Shown: piece after piece, positions 9,580 through 21,239 of the stretch
Layout: each line of letters begins with the position of its first letter
How positions within the stretch are numbered: the first letter of the stretch is position 1
NCBI RefSeq assembly: GCF_000959725.1
Contig: NZ_CP009323.1
Location: 558,001-622,000, forward strand
From: Burkholderia gladioli
GTDB lineage: Bacteria > Pseudomonadota > Gammaproteobacteria > Burkholderiales > Burkholderiaceae
Reading direction: 5' to 3'
Length of the DNA: 64,000 bases
Notes under the pieces: generated by a model
What the model saw: the letters and a program-made list of their open reading frames with translations, nothing else
The model's database searches: none
What the model was told of the DNA's origin: nothing
Program-made: the position numbers and the translations under genes

Positions 9580-11130
9580 TCAACCTTCGGCCACGTCGAG
9601 ATAGTCCTCGGGCCGCGTGCGATCCTCGGCGCGCGCCATGCCGACCACGCGCACCGCCACGCTGACCACCACCGCCACCACCAGGTTCACCGCCAGCGAC
9701 CAGATCGCCGCGTAGCCGGGAATCGCCATGCCGAACAGATGTATCGTGAAGATCGAGCCCGCCAGCTTCAGCGAGATCGCCATCCAGGTACCGCAGACGA
9801 TGCCGGCGGCCCAGCCAACCAGCAGGCCGCGATGATCGAGCACGCGCGTGTAGAGCCCGAGCACGATCGCCGGCAGGGTCTGGATGATCCAGATCCCGCC
9901 CAGCAACTGGAGCTGGATCGCGTAGGTCAGCGGCAGCCCGAGGATGAAGGCCACCGCGCCCACCTTCACGATCAGCGAGACCAGCTTGGCGACGTTGGTC
10001 TCCTGGTGATGCGTCATGTTGCGGTTGATGAACTCGCGATGGATGTTGCGCGTATAGAGGTTGGCCGCCGCGATCGACATGATCGCGGCCGGCACCAGTG
10101 CGCCGATGCCGATCGCCGCGAAGGCCACGCCAACGAACCACGAGGGGAAGAAGTGCAGGAACAGCGCCGGCACCGCGAAGTTGGCGCCATAGGCCTTGAA
10201 GTACGGCGCGAACTCCGGCATGTCCTTCACGCCCGAGGCCAGCGCCATGTAGCCGAGCAGCGCGAGCAGGCCCAGCACGAAGGAATAGGCCGGCAGCATC
10301 GCCATGTTGCGGCGGATGGTGTTGCCCGACTTCGAGGACAGGATCGCGGTGACCGAGTGCGGATAGAGGAACAGCGCCAGCGCCGAGCCCACCGCCAGCG
10401 TCGCGTAGGCGCTGTAGCCGTTCAGGCTGTCCACGTCGGGCGCCTTGAGCAGCAGCTTGGGCGGCGGCACGCTGCCGAAGATATGGCCGAAGCCGCCCAG
10501 TTGCGAGGGGATCACGATGATGGCCGCGGCGATCGTCACGTAGATCAGGATGTCCTTGACGATCGCGATCATGGCCGGCGCGCGCAGCCCCGAGGTGTAG
10601 GTGTAGGCGGCCAGGATCGCGAAGGCGATGATCAGCGGCAGGTCGCCCATCAGCCCGCGCGTGTCGAAGCCGAGCCCGCCGATCACCACCTCGATGCCCA
10701 CCAGCTGCAGCGCGATGTAGGGCATGGTGGCGACGATGCCGGTCACCGCCACGGCCAGCGCCAGCATGCGGCTGCCGTAGCGCGCGCCGACGAAGTCGGC
10801 CGCCGTCACGTAGCCGTGCCGCTTGGCGATGCTCCAGAGCTTGGGGAACACCACGAAGGCGAACGGGTAGATCAGGATCGTGTAGGGCAGCGCGAAGAAG
10901 CCCATCGCGCCGGCGCCGAACACCAGGGCCGGCACCGCCACGAAGGTGTAGGCGGTGTAGAGGTCGCCGCCGAGCAGGAACCAGGTGACGATGGTGCCGA
11001 AGCGCCGCCCGCCCAGGCCCCATTCGTCGAGATGGGCGAGATCGCCGCGGCGCCAGTGCGCGGCGAGGAAGCCGAGGATCGTCACGCCGACGAAGAACAG
11101 CACGAACACGAAGGTGGCGGTCAGGTTCAT
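9580..11130 (-). CDS. Sodium:solute symporter, MctP-like monocarboxylate permease
   Basis: A 516-residue protein with about 13 membrane helices and SSS-family features (WGLGGRRFGTIVTWFLLGGDLYTAYTF region). It sits directly behind a DUF3311 gene, the arrangement known for MctP-type uptake permeases for lactate, pyruvate or similar monocarboxylates. I place the start at the ATG that overlaps the DUF3311 stop (ATGA), not at an in-frame codon 43 residues upstream that lies within that gene. The substrate is inferred from family and context. Confidence 0.85.
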   Translation of the reverse strand: MNLTATFVFVLFFVGVTILGFLAAHWRRGDLAHLDEWGLGGRRFGTIVTWFLLGGDLYTAYTFVAVPALVFGAGAMGFFALPYTILIYPFAFVVFPKLWSIAKRHGYVTAADFVGARYGSRMLALAVAVTGIVATMPYIALQLVGIEVVIGGLGFDTRGLMGDLPLIIAFAILAAYTYTSGLRAPAMIAIVKDILIYVTIAAAIIVIPSQLGGFGHIFGSVPPPKLLLKAPDVDSLNGYSAYATLAVGSALALFLYPHSVTAILSSKSGNTIRRNMAMLPAYSFVLGLLALLGYMALASGVKDMPEFAPYFKAYGANFAVPALFLHFFPSWFVGVAFAAIGIGALVPAAIMSIAAANLYTRNIHREFINRNMTHHQETNVAKLVSLIVKVGAVAFILGLPLTYAIQLQLLGGIWIIQTLPAIVLGLYTRVLDHRGLLVGWAAGIVCGTWMAISLKLAGSIFTIHLFGMAIPGYAAIWSLAVNLVVAVVVSVAVRVVGMARAEDRTRPEDYLDVAEG

Positions 11131-11369
11131 TGCGCGTCCTCCTTGGCGGGATTGGCGCGCCAGCAATGCTTGGTCTTGCTGTAGACGAAGCCGGTGATCG
11201 CCGCGCTGCCGAACACCCAGGCAAGCTGATACCAGTAGAAGAACGGGAATCCGAGCCATTGCGGCTCGACCTTGCTGTACGACGGCACCCAGACCATCGC
11301 GATGACTGGCAGCACCAGCAGCCAGAGCCAGCGTTTGGCGGCCTGGTTGGCGTTGGCTTCGTGAGCCAT
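11127..11369 (-). CDS. DUF3311 small membrane protein
   Basis: An 80-residue protein with two hydrophobic helices (WLWLLVLPVIAMVWVPSY; FFYWYQLAWVFGSAAITGFVY). DUF3311 proteins are regularly encoded just before SSS symporters and are thought to be small accessory subunits. A 4-bp overlap with the symporter start supports coupled translation. Confidence 0.88.
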   Translation of the reverse strand: MAHEANANQAAKRWLWLLVLPVIAMVWVPSYSKVEPQWLGFPFFYWYQLAWVFGSAAITGFVYSKTKHCWRANPAKEDAQ

Positions 11370-11550
11370 GGCGTCTCCTCTTGTGTCTCTTATGCCCGGT
11401 TATTTAGATGTCTTGAACGGGTACGACGATGCGAGGAAACGCGGGCGGATCCACTGCCGCGAGCCCAGGCTTACAGAGTATAAGAGTCCGAAATGTCGTC
11501 AGATACGCGGGCGAACCCGGAGCGCGGCGGGAGACGGGAGGCGGATGCGA

Positions 11551-11576
11551 CGCCGCCGGCGGGGAGGCCGGCGGCG
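11551..11576 (-). terminator. Hairpin after the spermidine-synthase-like gene
   Basis: A perfect 10-bp inverted repeat (CGCCGCCGGC/GCCGGCGGCG) with a 6-nt loop lies 34 bp past the stop on the minus strand. No T-run follows, so its role as terminator is tentative. Confidence 0.4.
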
Positions 11577-11609
11577 CGGGGCGCGGGCGGGAGCCCGGCC
11601 GGGAAACCG

Positions 11610-12536
11610 TCAGATCGTGAAGTCCGGCGAGGCGTCGCCGAGCTCGGCTTTCGATGCTTTCAAGGCTTTCACCCACTGGCGCGCGGGCAGCTTCAGCGTG
11701 TGCTCGAGATGCGCCGCGCGCGCCTCGAGCTGCGCGTAGGACACCGACAGGGCCGGGCCCGAGAAGGCCAGCGCGACGCGATTGCCCTCGTGCACTTCCG
11801 GCAGCGCGATCACGCGCGAATCGAAGGCCGCATTGAGGTGCTTCATGTTGCGCACGAAGCTCGGGTGATCGCCGAACAGGTTGATGGTGGCCACGCCGGC
11901 TTCGGCCAGGCAGCCGCGCACCGCGCGATAGAAGGCCATGCTGTCGAGCACCGGGCCGCGCGCGGTGGCGTCGTACAGGTCGATCTGCAGGGCGCCGGTG
12001 GTGCCTCGGTTGGCCGCGTCGTTGACGAAGTCCCAGGCGTCGGCCTCGTGCACCGTCAGGCGCTCGTCGTCGGGCGGCAGCGCGAACATCGAATGCGCGG
12101 CGATGATCACCGCCGGATTCAGCTCGACCGCCTCGACGCGCGCCGGCGCCAGGTAGGCATGCGCGAACTTGGTCAGCGCGCCGGTGCCCAGGCCCAGCTG
12201 GACGATCCGCTCGGGCGTGTCGAGGAACAGCAGCCAGGCCATCATCTGCTGCGCGTATTCGAGCTCGATCGCCAACGGCCTGGACAGCCGCATCGCGCCC
12301 TGCACCCACTCGGTGCCGAAATGCAGGTAGCGCACGCCGCGCTCCTCGGAGAACGTGACCGGCGCGAAGCGCGGCTTGCGCGGCGCCTCGATCAGCGGTG
12401 CGTCGCTCAGGTCGTCGCGGTTCGCGCGCGATTTGGTCCGCACCTCGGGGCGCTGGGCGAGGGTTTCGTCGTCGCGCGCGTTGTCGCGGCGAAACGCGCG
12501 CGCCTCGGCGGACGCACGCTTGATCAGTCGGGTCAT
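11610..12536 (-). CDS. Spermidine synthase-like protein
   Basis: A 308-residue protein with the Rossmann fold of spermidine synthases and SAM methyltransferases: QLGLGTGALTKFAH (SAM/dcSAM glycine loop), VEAVELNPAVI (acidic residue at strand end) and DLYDATARGPVLDS. The family includes true SpeE and many orphan SpeE-like proteins. The first 45 residues are basic and low-complexity, and no speD gene is adjacent, so polyamine synthesis is not established. Confidence 0.8.
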   Translation of the reverse strand: MTRLIKRASAEARAFRRDNARDDETLAQRPEVRTKSRANRDDLSDAPLIEAPRKPRFAPVTFSEERGVRYLHFGTEWVQGAMRLSRPLAIELEYAQQMMAWLLFLDTPERIVQLGLGTGALTKFAHAYLAPARVEAVELNPAVIIAAHSMFALPPDDERLTVHEADAWDFVNDAANRGTTGALQIDLYDATARGPVLDSMAFYRAVRGCLAEAGVATINLFGDHPSFVRNMKHLNAAFDSRVIALPEVHEGNRVALAFSGPALSVSYAQLEARAAHLEHTLKLPARQWVKALKASKAELGDASPDFTI

Positions 12537-12660
12537 CTGGATGGATCGCGCAGGCCGCGCGACTCGGTGAAAACGGGAGGATCGAGAGCATAGCACCGGC
12601 GCGGCGCGGGCGGCCAGACGCAGCCACCGAATCCGCCGTGCGTCGATGCGCGGCTTCGTG

Positions 12661-13173
12661 TCAGGCCAGGAAGGCGGCCAGCACACGCCATTGCAGCAGC
12701 TTGTCCGCATAAGGCAGCGCCGCGTAGGCGGGGCTGCTCGACGGCAGCCCGAGCAGCGTGTAGGCGGCGCCGTGCTCGCCCAGCGCGCGCGTGCCGAGCC
12801 TGGCCGCCGTGCCGCCGTTGAAGGCGATCGCCGCGAGCCGCGGCAGGCTTTGCACCAGGGTGACGAGATCGTTGCTGGCGTGGTCGCGGATCCGGCTGTC
12901 GAGGCTGCCGATGCGGGTGGCCTCGGCCACCACGTCCCACAGGCCGATGCCGTGCCGCTGCAGGGTTTGCAGCCGCTGCGCGTAGTCGAGGGCGACCAGC
13001 TCGGTGCCGAGCACCTCGCCGAGCAGGCGCCAGAAGCGGTTCTGGGGATGCGCGTAATAGCGGCTCTGCGCCAGCGAGACCTCGCCGGGCAGGCTGCCGA
13101 GGATCAGCACGCGCGTGTGTTCGTCCACCACCGGAGGGAAGCTGCGCTTGAGCGCCTGCGGCCCCTCGCTCAT
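12661..13173 (-). CDS. Hypoxanthine/uracil DNA glycosylase (UDG superfamily, family 6-like)
   Basis: A 170-residue protein of the uracil-DNA glycosylase superfamily. The first motif is [14 protein letters not shown], then [13 protein letters not shown], and the second active-site loop is [10 protein letters not shown]. This pattern matches DNA-deoxyinosine glycosylases, which remove hypoxanthine made by adenine deamination. The ATG overlaps the ubiC stop (ATGA). It is third in an operon with htpG and ubiC, so it may be expressed with heat-shock transcripts. Confidence 0.85.
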   Translation of the reverse strand: MSEGPQALKRSFPPVVDEHTRVLILGSLPGEVSLAQSRYYAHPQNRFWRLLGEVLGTELVALDYAQRLQTLQRHGIGLWDVVAEATRIGSLDSRIRDHASNDLVTLVQSLPRLAAIAFNGGTAARLGTRALGEHGAAYTLLGLPSSSPAYAALPYADKLLQWRVLAAFLA

Positions 13174-13774
13174 GCGGCCGAATCCGACTCGCGCGCGAGC
13201 TCGAGCGCGCCGGCCCCGCCCACGCGCCGCCACAAGGCCGGCAACATGCACTCGCTGACCATCAGCGGCGCGCCGTGCCGCTCGAACACCGAGCGGCGCG
13301 CGGCGAACGCATGCGGCAGCGGCTCGCCCGCGGGCAGGGCTCGCGCCGCCAGCAGGTGCAGCGGATGGCCGGCGATCACGCGCCGGCTCACCAGGGCCGA
13401 GCGGGACACCCGCGCATCGCTGTAGAGCAGCTCGGCGAGCGGCCGCGTGCGCAGCCGGCGGATCGCCTGCCACACGCCGCGGCTCGCACCGAGCGGCGTG
13501 AGGCTGTGCGCGGCGACGCAAGGTTCGCCGTCGACGCTGAGCACCACCTCGCGCACCCAGCAGGCCTGGCGCGGCACGACCGCCAGCGCGGCCGGCTCGT
13601 CGGCCCAGGGCACCGCCACGGCCTCGCGCGTGACGCGCACGCTGACCGCGCCGAGCGTGGCCAGGTGCGCCGTCAGCGAACCGCCGCGCGTGAGCCAATC
13701 GCGGGGCGCGGCACCCAGGCCGGGACGCGGCACCACGCGCCAGTGCGCGTCGGCCGCGTCGAAGCGCGGCCGTG

Positions 13775-13778
<4 letters not shown>
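13170..13778 (-). CDS. ubiC: Chorismate--pyruvate lyase
   Basis: A 202-residue enzyme that splits chorismate into 4-hydroxybenzoate and pyruvate, the first committed step of ubiquinone synthesis. Family features include the [20 protein letters not shown] segment and the C-terminal [21 protein letters not shown] assign a GTG start whose GTGA overlaps the htpG stop; the frame stays open upstream inside htpG but has no similarity there. Its stop overlaps the next gene's start, so all three genes are tightly coupled. Confidence 0.9.
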
Positions 13779-15673
<1,895 letters not shown>

Positions 15674-15785
15674 TGCGTTTTCCTGTAGCCAAAGGGGATG
15701 AATGAGGGAGGAGATCCGCCGGGCCCGGCGGCACTCGCCGCGAAGGCGGGGCCGGATCCGCGCCGGATCGTGTCTTCGGGCACCG

Positions 15786-15813
15786 AAATGGGGCCGGCTG
15801 GGGCGATTTCAAG
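15786..15813 (-). promoter_or_regulatory. Sigma-32 heat-shock promoter of htpG
   Basis: On the minus strand CTTGAAA (15813-15807) is followed after 13 bp by CCCCATTT (15793-15786). This matches the RpoH consensus (CTTGAAA, 11-16 bp, CCCCATNT) at every defined position, about 113 bp before the htpG start. The rest of the 262-bp spacer is leader sequence with no other recognised element. Confidence 0.9.
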
Positions 15814-15935
15814 ACCCCGAGGCGATTGATGTTATTGATCGCGCGCCGCGCTGGATCGATCGAACCGGAAGTGGCTCGCCCGCCATGGGGCGAGCTCCGC
15901 CGCCGAAGGCCCGGCCTTCCAGCCGGCTGATCCGG

Positions 15936-17429
15936 CTAGGCCGCGTCCAGCGTACCCTGGCCGGCCTCGGCCGGGCGCCGCGGCACCGAATCGAGGTAGC
16001 GCGCGAGGAACGGCGCGAGCGCCGGATCGCCGCAATTGGCGACGTTGAAGCGGGTCCAGGTGGACGGCGACTGCTGCGGCGAGAACAGGCTGCCCGGCGT
16101 CAGCAGGAAACCCTCCTCGTGCGCGGCGGCGGCCAGCGCGTCGGAATCGGCGCCGGTGTCGGCCCACAGGAACATGCCTGCCGAGGGCATCGTGAACAGG
16201 CGCATGCCGACCCGCTCCAGCATCCGGGCCGTCTTGTCGCGCACCCCGTCGAGCCGGCCGCGCAGCCGCTCCACATGGCGCCGGTAATGGCCCTCGGTGA
16301 GCACCTTGTAGAGCACCCGCTCGTTGAGCTCGGGGGTGGTCATGCCGGCCAGCATCTTCTGGTCGGTCAGCGCATTGGCGATCTCGTGCGAGCAGGCGAT
16401 GTAGCCCACCCGCAGGTTCGCCGCCAGCGTCTTGGAGAAGCTGCTGACCAGGATCACCCGCTTGAGCTGGTCGAGGCTGGCCAGGCGCGTGGCCGGATAG
16501 CGGGCCGGACACAGATCGCCGTAGACGTCGTCCTCCACCACCAGGAAGTCGTAGGCCTCGGCCAGGCGCAGGATCCGGAACGCCTGCGCGGCCGACAGCG
16601 AGGTGCCGGTGGGATTCTGCAGCACCGAATTGATCACCAGCATCTTCGGCCGCCACTGCTGGACCAGGGTCTCGAGCGCGTCGAGATCGGGGCCGGCGGG
16701 CGTGTAGGGCATCCCGACCAGGCGCGCGCCCTGCGAGGCGAAACGGCCGAACATCTGGAACCAGGCCGGGTCGCCCACCACCACGGCATCGCCGGGCCGC
16801 ACGAACAGTCGCGCGATCAGGTCGATCGCATGCGTGATGCCCGAGACCATCACCAGTTGCTCGGGCGTCGCGCCGATCTCCTGCTCGGCCAGGCGCGTCT
16901 GCAGTTGCTGGCGCAGCGGCAGGAAACCCTGGGCGCGGCCCAGGCCGAGCATCTGCGCGCCGGCCTGGCGGCCCAGCGAGCGCAGCGCGCTGGTGATCAG
17001 CTCGCCGTCGAGCCAGCGCGCCGGCAGGTAGCCGAGCCCCGGCCCCTTTTCCGGGCTGACCGTGCGCAGCATGTTGCGCAGCAGCCAGACCACGTCGATG
17101 GTGTTGTCGACCGCGGCCGGCGGCGCGTCCTGCCGCGGCCGGGGCGTCTCGCCGGGCAGCGCCACCGGGCCGCGCTCGCGCACGTAGAAGCCGGAGCCCC
17201 GCCGCGAATCGAGGTAACCCTGGGCCACCAGCCGCTCATAGGCCTCCACCACGGTGAAGCGCGACACGTTCTTGTCGATCGCCAGCTTGCGGATCGAGGG
17301 CATCCGCATGCCGGGCCGGAACACCCGCTCGTCGATGCGACGGCGCGCCCATTGCACCAACTGGTCGACCAGGGTCAGCGTGGCGGTGTCGTGCGGCGCG
17401 GGGATCTGGTCGAGCGGAACGGTGGACAT
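15936..17429 (-). CDS. MocR-type GntR/aminotransferase regulator
   Basis: A 497-residue fusion of an N-terminal winged HTH of the GntR type (about 20-85; MPSIRKLAIDKNVSRFTVVEAYERLV) with a class I aminotransferase-like domain. The PLP-binding Lys is K333 in SSFSKTLAANLR, and QNPTGTS is at 271-277. MocR proteins use PLP as an effector and usually control a neighbouring metabolic or transport gene, often divergently. The divergent VOC, EamA and aminotransferase genes to the right are the obvious candidate targets. The start is the MSTVPLDQIP ATG. Confidence 0.9.
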   Translation of the reverse strand: MSTVPLDQIPAPHDTATLTLVDQLVQWARRRIDERVFRPGMRMPSIRKLAIDKNVSRFTVVEAYERLVAQGYLDSRRGSGFYVRERGPVALPGETPRPRQDAPPAAVDNTIDVVWLLRNMLRTVSPEKGPGLGYLPARWLDGELITSALRSLGRQAGAQMLGLGRAQGFLPLRQQLQTRLAEQEIGATPEQLVMVSGITHAIDLIARLFVRPGDAVVVGDPAWFQMFGRFASQGARLVGMPYTPAGPDLDALETLVQQWRPKMLVINSVLQNPTGTSLSAAQAFRILRLAEAYDFLVVEDDVYGDLCPARYPATRLASLDQLKRVILVSSFSKTLAANLRVGYIACSHEIANALTDQKMLAGMTTPELNERVLYKVLTEGHYRRHVERLRGRLDGVRDKTARMLERVGMRLFTMPSAGMFLWADTGADSDALAAAAHEEGFLLTPGSLFSPQQSPSTWTRFNVANCGDPALAPFLARYLDSVPRRPAEAGQGTLDAA

Positions 17430-17844
17430 CGGCGGCCTCCGGCGGGCGGGAACTGTACAGAAAAGTATTGCGCCGATTGTACCGTTACTGTTCCGGTCGA
17501 CGCGATTACAGTTTTCAGGTCGCCAGCGCAGAGTGGACGAGCCATCGCCCGGATTCGGAGAGGATTCGACCCGGATCCGGCAAATACCCGGCATCGTTCG
17601 CCCCGCATGGTTGCGCGCCCGGGCGCCCGCTACCATCGAAGCCCGTGCGCCCCGCCGCCGCGGCCGCCGGATCCACCCTCCCGGCACCGCCGGCCTTGCC
17701 CGAACCCGCCCGCACCGGCTCGATCGAGCCCGGCCGCACGCCCCGCGCCTGCGGTCCGCGGGCATTGCCGCACGTCATCCGTGCGTCCCGCCCCGGCAAG
17801 CCGTCCGCGCGCACGCAGCAAGGAATCCGACCATTCGAACCGCC

Positions 17845-18528
17845 ATGAACGCACGACCGCTGAAACTCGACCATCTGGTGATCGCCGCCCGCACCCTCGA
17901 CGAGGGCACGGCCTACGTCGCCGACACGCTCGGCACCGAGCCCGCCGGCGGCGGCGCGCATCCGCTGATGCGCACCCACAACCGGCTGTTCGGCCTGTGG
18001 GGCGGCGCCTACCTGGAGGTGATCGCGATCGATCCCGACGCGCCGGTGCCGTCCGGCGCGCCGCGCCCGCGCCTGTTCGCGCTCGACGAGCCGGCCATGC
18101 AGCAGCGCCTCGCCCAGGGCCCGGCGCTGGTGCACTGGGTGGCGCGCGTGGAGCCGCCGCGCCACCTGGATATCTGGCGCCGCCAGTATCCGCAGCGGAT
18201 CGCCCCGGTCGCGCGGATGAGCCGCGGCGACTGGCGCTGGAGCCTGACGGTACCCGCCGATGGCACCTTCCCCGACGCCTCGGGCCAGGCGGCCGACGGC
18301 ATCGCGCCCTCGCTGATCCAGTGGGACACGCCGCGCCATCCGTCCGACACGCTGCCGCATCACGACGTCGCGCTGAGTTCGCTGAGCGCCACCCATCCCG
18401 AGGCCGAGGCGATCGTCGCGCACCTCGACTGGCTCGGCGCCGGCCAGCTGGTGGCCGTGTCGGCCGCCCCGGAGCGCGCGCTGGTGGCCAGCTTCGACAC
18501 CCCCAAGGGGGCGCGCACGCTGCGCTGA
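17845..18528 (+). CDS. VOC-family glyoxalase-like protein
   Basis: A 227-residue protein beginning LKLDHLVIAARTLDEGTAYV and containing NRLFGLWGGAYLEVIAID, typical of the longer glyoxalase-like (PF13468-type) VOC proteins. The reaction is unknown. It lies 58 bp before an EamA permease gene on the same strand and divergent from the MocR regulator, which may control it. The start was chosen at the first ATG that leads straight into the VOC fold. Confidence 0.82.
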   Translation: MNARPLKLDHLVIAARTLDEGTAYVADTLGTEPAGGGAHPLMRTHNRLFGLWGGAYLEVIAIDPDAPVPSGAPRPRLFALDEPAMQQRLAQGPALVHWVARVEPPRHLDIWRRQYPQRIAPVARMSRGDWRWSLTVPADGTFPDASGQAADGIAPSLIQWDTPRHPSDTLPHHDVALSSLSATHPEAEAIVAHLDWLGAGQLVAVSAAPERALVASFDTPKGARTLR

Positions 18529-18586
18529 AGGCGCGCCGCCCGCGCCATTCGCCCGTTCCCCTCATCCTTCCGGAGCCTCGATCAAG

Positions 18587-19498
18587 ATGTTCGATTCGCG
18601 CGAAACCCGCGGCATGCTGCTAGGCCTGCTCGGCGTGACGATCTTCAGCCTGACGCTGCCCATGACGCGTGTCGTCGTCACCGAATTCCACCCGCTGCTC
18701 AACGGCCTCGGCCGCGCGCTGGCCGCCGCCGTGCCGGCCGCCCTGCTGCTGTGGTGGCGTCGCGAGGCCTGGCCGACGCGCGCGCAACTGAAGAGCCTGG
18801 CGGTGGTCTCGGCCGGTGTGATCGTCGCCTACCCGGTGTTCTCGGCCTGGTCGATGCAGACCGTGCCGGCCGCGCACGGGGCCGTGGTCAACGGCCTGCA
18901 GCCGCTGCTGGTGGCGCTCTACGCGGCCTGGCTGTCGCGCGAGCGGCCCTCGCGCGGCTTCTGGCTCAGCGCGCTGGCCGGCAGCGCCCTGGTGATCGTG
19001 TTCGCGCTGCGCGACGGCGGCGGCCGCCCGCAGATGGGCGACCTGCTGATGCTGGTCGCGGTCGGCGTGGGCGCGCTCGGTTACGCCGAGGGCGCGCGCC
19101 TGGCCAGGCAGATGGGCGGCTGGCAGGTGATCTGCTGGGCGCTGGTGGTGTCCGCGCCGTTTCTCGCCGCGCCGGTCGGCTGGCTGGCCTGGCAGCACCA
19201 CCTCACGCACGCCGAGCCGGTGCCGACGGCGGTCTGGCTGGCCTTCGCCTACGTGACACTGTTCTCGCAGTTGATCGGCTTCTTCGCCTGGTACGCGGGC
19301 CTGGCGATGGGCGGCATCGCCCGCGTCGGCCAGGTCCAGCTGCTGCAGATCTTCTTCACCATCGGGCTCTCCGCGCTGCTGTTCGGCGAGTCCGTGACGC
19401 CGTCCACCTGGCTGTTCGCCGCGGCCGTGATCGGCACCGTGATCCTGGGCCGCCGCTCCGGCGTGCGGACCCTGCCCCAAGCCGCTCGCGCCGGCTGA
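18587..19498 (+). CDS. EamA/DMT family transporter
   Basis: A 303-residue permease of ten predicted helices in two EamA repeats (MLLGLLGVTIFSLTLPMTR at the start; GLSALLFGESVTPSTW in the last repeat). DMT exporters next to MocR regulators often handle amino acids or B6-related compounds; the substrate here is not shown. It shares orientation with the aminotransferase gene 45 bp downstream. Confidence 0.88.
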   Translation: MFDSRETRGMLLGLLGVTIFSLTLPMTRVVVTEFHPLLNGLGRALAAAVPAALLLWWRREAWPTRAQLKSLAVVSAGVIVAYPVFSAWSMQTVPAAHGAVVNGLQPLLVALYAAWLSRERPSRGFWLSALAGSALVIVFALRDGGGRPQMGDLLMLVAVGVGALGYAEGARLARQMGGWQVICWALVVSAPFLAAPVGWLAWQHHLTHAEPVPTAVWLAFAYVTLFSQLIGFFAWYAGLAMGGIARVGQVQLLQIFFTIGLSALLFGESVTPSTWLFAAAVIGTVILGRRSGVRTLPQAARAG

Positions 19499-19543
19499 GC
19501 GCGCAAGCGATAATCCATACCTTCCCCACCCGATGAGGACATC

Positions 19544-20719
19544 ATGAGTGAGCTGCCCCAACCGAACTGGCCCCTCTCCGAACGCGCCCGCAAGCTGACC
19601 AGCTCCGCGATCCGCGAGATCCTGAAGGTCACCGAGCAGCCCGATGTCATTTCGTTCGCGGGTGGCCTGCCGGCGCCCTCCACCTTCCCGGCCGAGCGCA
19701 TGCGCGAGGCCGCCGACCGCGTGCTGCGCGACGCGCCGGCCGCCGCGCTGCAGTACAGCGCCACCGAGGGTTTCCTGCCGCTGCGCGAGTGGATCGCCGA
19801 GCGTCATCGCGTGCGCACCGGCCAGGTGCTGATCACCACCGGCTCGCAGCAGGCGCTGGACCTGCTCGGCAAGGTGCTGATCGACCCGGCCAGCCGCGTG
19901 CTGGTGGAAACGCCCACCTACCTCGGCGCGCTGCAGTCCTTCTCGCTGCACGAACCGAACTACGTGCAGGTGCCCAGCGACGAGTCCGGCCTGGTGCCCG
20001 AGGCGCTCACCCCCGAACTGACCGCCGGCGCGCGCCTGCTCTACGCCCAGCCGAACTTCCAGAACCCGACCGGGCGCCGCCTGCCGGTGGAGCGCCGCCG
20101 CGCGCTGGCCGCCTTCGCGCAGTCGAGCCCGTTCCCGGTGATCGAGGACGATCCCTACGGCGCGCTCAACTACCGCGGCGAACCGCTGCCGACCATGCTG
20201 TCGATGGCGCCCGACCATATCGTCCATCTCGGCAGCTTCTCCAAGGTGCTCGCGCCGGGGCTGCGGATCGGCTACCTGATCGCGCCCGAATCGCTGCATT
20301 TCAAGCTGGTGCAGGCCAAGCAGGCCACCGACCTGCACACCCCCTCGCTGACCCAGCGGATCGCCCACGAGGTGATCCGCGACGGCTTCCTCGACGAGCA
20401 CGTTCCCGGCATTCGCGCGCTGTATGCCTCACAATGCGACGCGATGCTCGACGCGCTGGCGCGGCACATGCCGGCCGGCGTGAGCTGGAATCGCCCCGAA
20501 GGCGGCATGTTCGTCTGGGTGCAGTTGCCCGCGAGCATCGACAGCATGGCCCTGCTCGAGGCCGCGATCGCCCAGAACGTGGCCTTCGTGCCGGGTGCGC
20601 CGTTCTTCGCCAACGACGCGCAGGCCAACACCCTGCGCCTGTCGTTCGTGACGGTGCCGCCCGAGCAGATCGAGCAGGGCGTCGCGCGGCTCGGCAAGCT
20701 GTTGCGCGAACGCCTGTGA
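19544..20719 (+). CDS. PLP-dependent aminotransferase (class I/II, 2-aminoadipate-type)
   Basis: A 391-residue fold-type I aminotransferase without an HTH domain. The PLP Lys is K234 in GSFSKVLAPGLRIGYL, and QNPTGRR (173-179), EDDPYG (201-206) and a C-terminal LRLSFV arginine region are intact. This subgroup includes 2-aminoadipate and aromatic/branched-chain aminotransferases. RidA follows 61 bp later, fitting removal of reactive enamine/imine by-products of PLP chemistry. Confidence 0.88.
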   Translation: MSELPQPNWPLSERARKLTSSAIREILKVTEQPDVISFAGGLPAPSTFPAERMREAADRVLRDAPAAALQYSATEGFLPLREWIAERHRVRTGQVLITTGSQQALDLLGKVLIDPASRVLVETPTYLGALQSFSLHEPNYVQVPSDESGLVPEALTPELTAGARLLYAQPNFQNPTGRRLPVERRRALAAFAQSSPFPVIEDDPYGALNYRGEPLPTMLSMAPDHIVHLGSFSKVLAPGLRIGYLIAPESLHFKLVQAKQATDLHTPSLTQRIAHEVIRDGFLDEHVPGIRALYASQCDAMLDALARHMPAGVSWNRPEGGMFVWVQLPASIDSMALLEAAIAQNVAFVPGAPFFANDAQANTLRLSFVTVPPEQIEQGVARLGKLLRERL

Positions 20720-20780
20720 GGCCCGCGCCGGTTTCCGGCCCCTGATCACCCCTCCAACCCAAACCAAGGACATACGACAG

Positions 20781-21239
20781 ATGGCAAACGTCTACGACAA
20801 GCTGAAGGCACTCGGCATCGAACTCCCGAGCGCGGGCGCGCCGGCCGCCGCCTACGTGATGAGCGCGCAAAGTGGCAATACGGTCTACCTGTCGGGCCAT
20901 ATCGCCAAGAAGGACGGCAAGGTGTGGGCCGGCAAGCTCGGCCTGGACCTGTCCACCGAGGACGGTCGCGCCGCCGCGCGCGGCGTGGCGATCGACCTGC
21001 TGGCGACGCTGCACGCCCACACCGGCGACCTGAACCGCGTCAAGCGCATCGTCAAGCTGATGAGCCTGGTCAACTCGACGCTCGAGTTCACCGAGCAGCA
21101 TGTGGTCACCAACGGCGCCTCGGAGCTGATCGCCGAGGTGTTCGGCGACGCCGGCAAGCATGCGCGCTCGGCCTTCGGCGTGGCGCAGATCCCGCTGGGC
21201 GCCTGCGTCGAGATCGAACTGATCGCCGAAGTCGAATGA
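20781..21239 (+). CDS. RidA/YjgF-family protein
   Basis: A 152-residue protein of the RidA superfamily, whose core members hydrolyse reactive enamine/imine intermediates released by PLP enzymes. VYLSGHIAKKDGKV and the C-terminal FGVAQIPLGACVEIELIAEV fit the longer YjgF subgroup. Its stop overlaps the PhzF start (ATGA), and it follows an aminotransferase gene. Confidence 0.88.
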   Translation: MANVYDKLKALGIELPSAGAPAAAYVMSAQSGNTVYLSGHIAKKDGKVWAGKLGLDLSTEDGRAAARGVAIDLLATLHAHTGDLNRVKRIVKLMSLVNSTLEFTEQHVVTNGASELIAEVFGDAGKHARSAFGVAQIPLGACVEIELIAEVE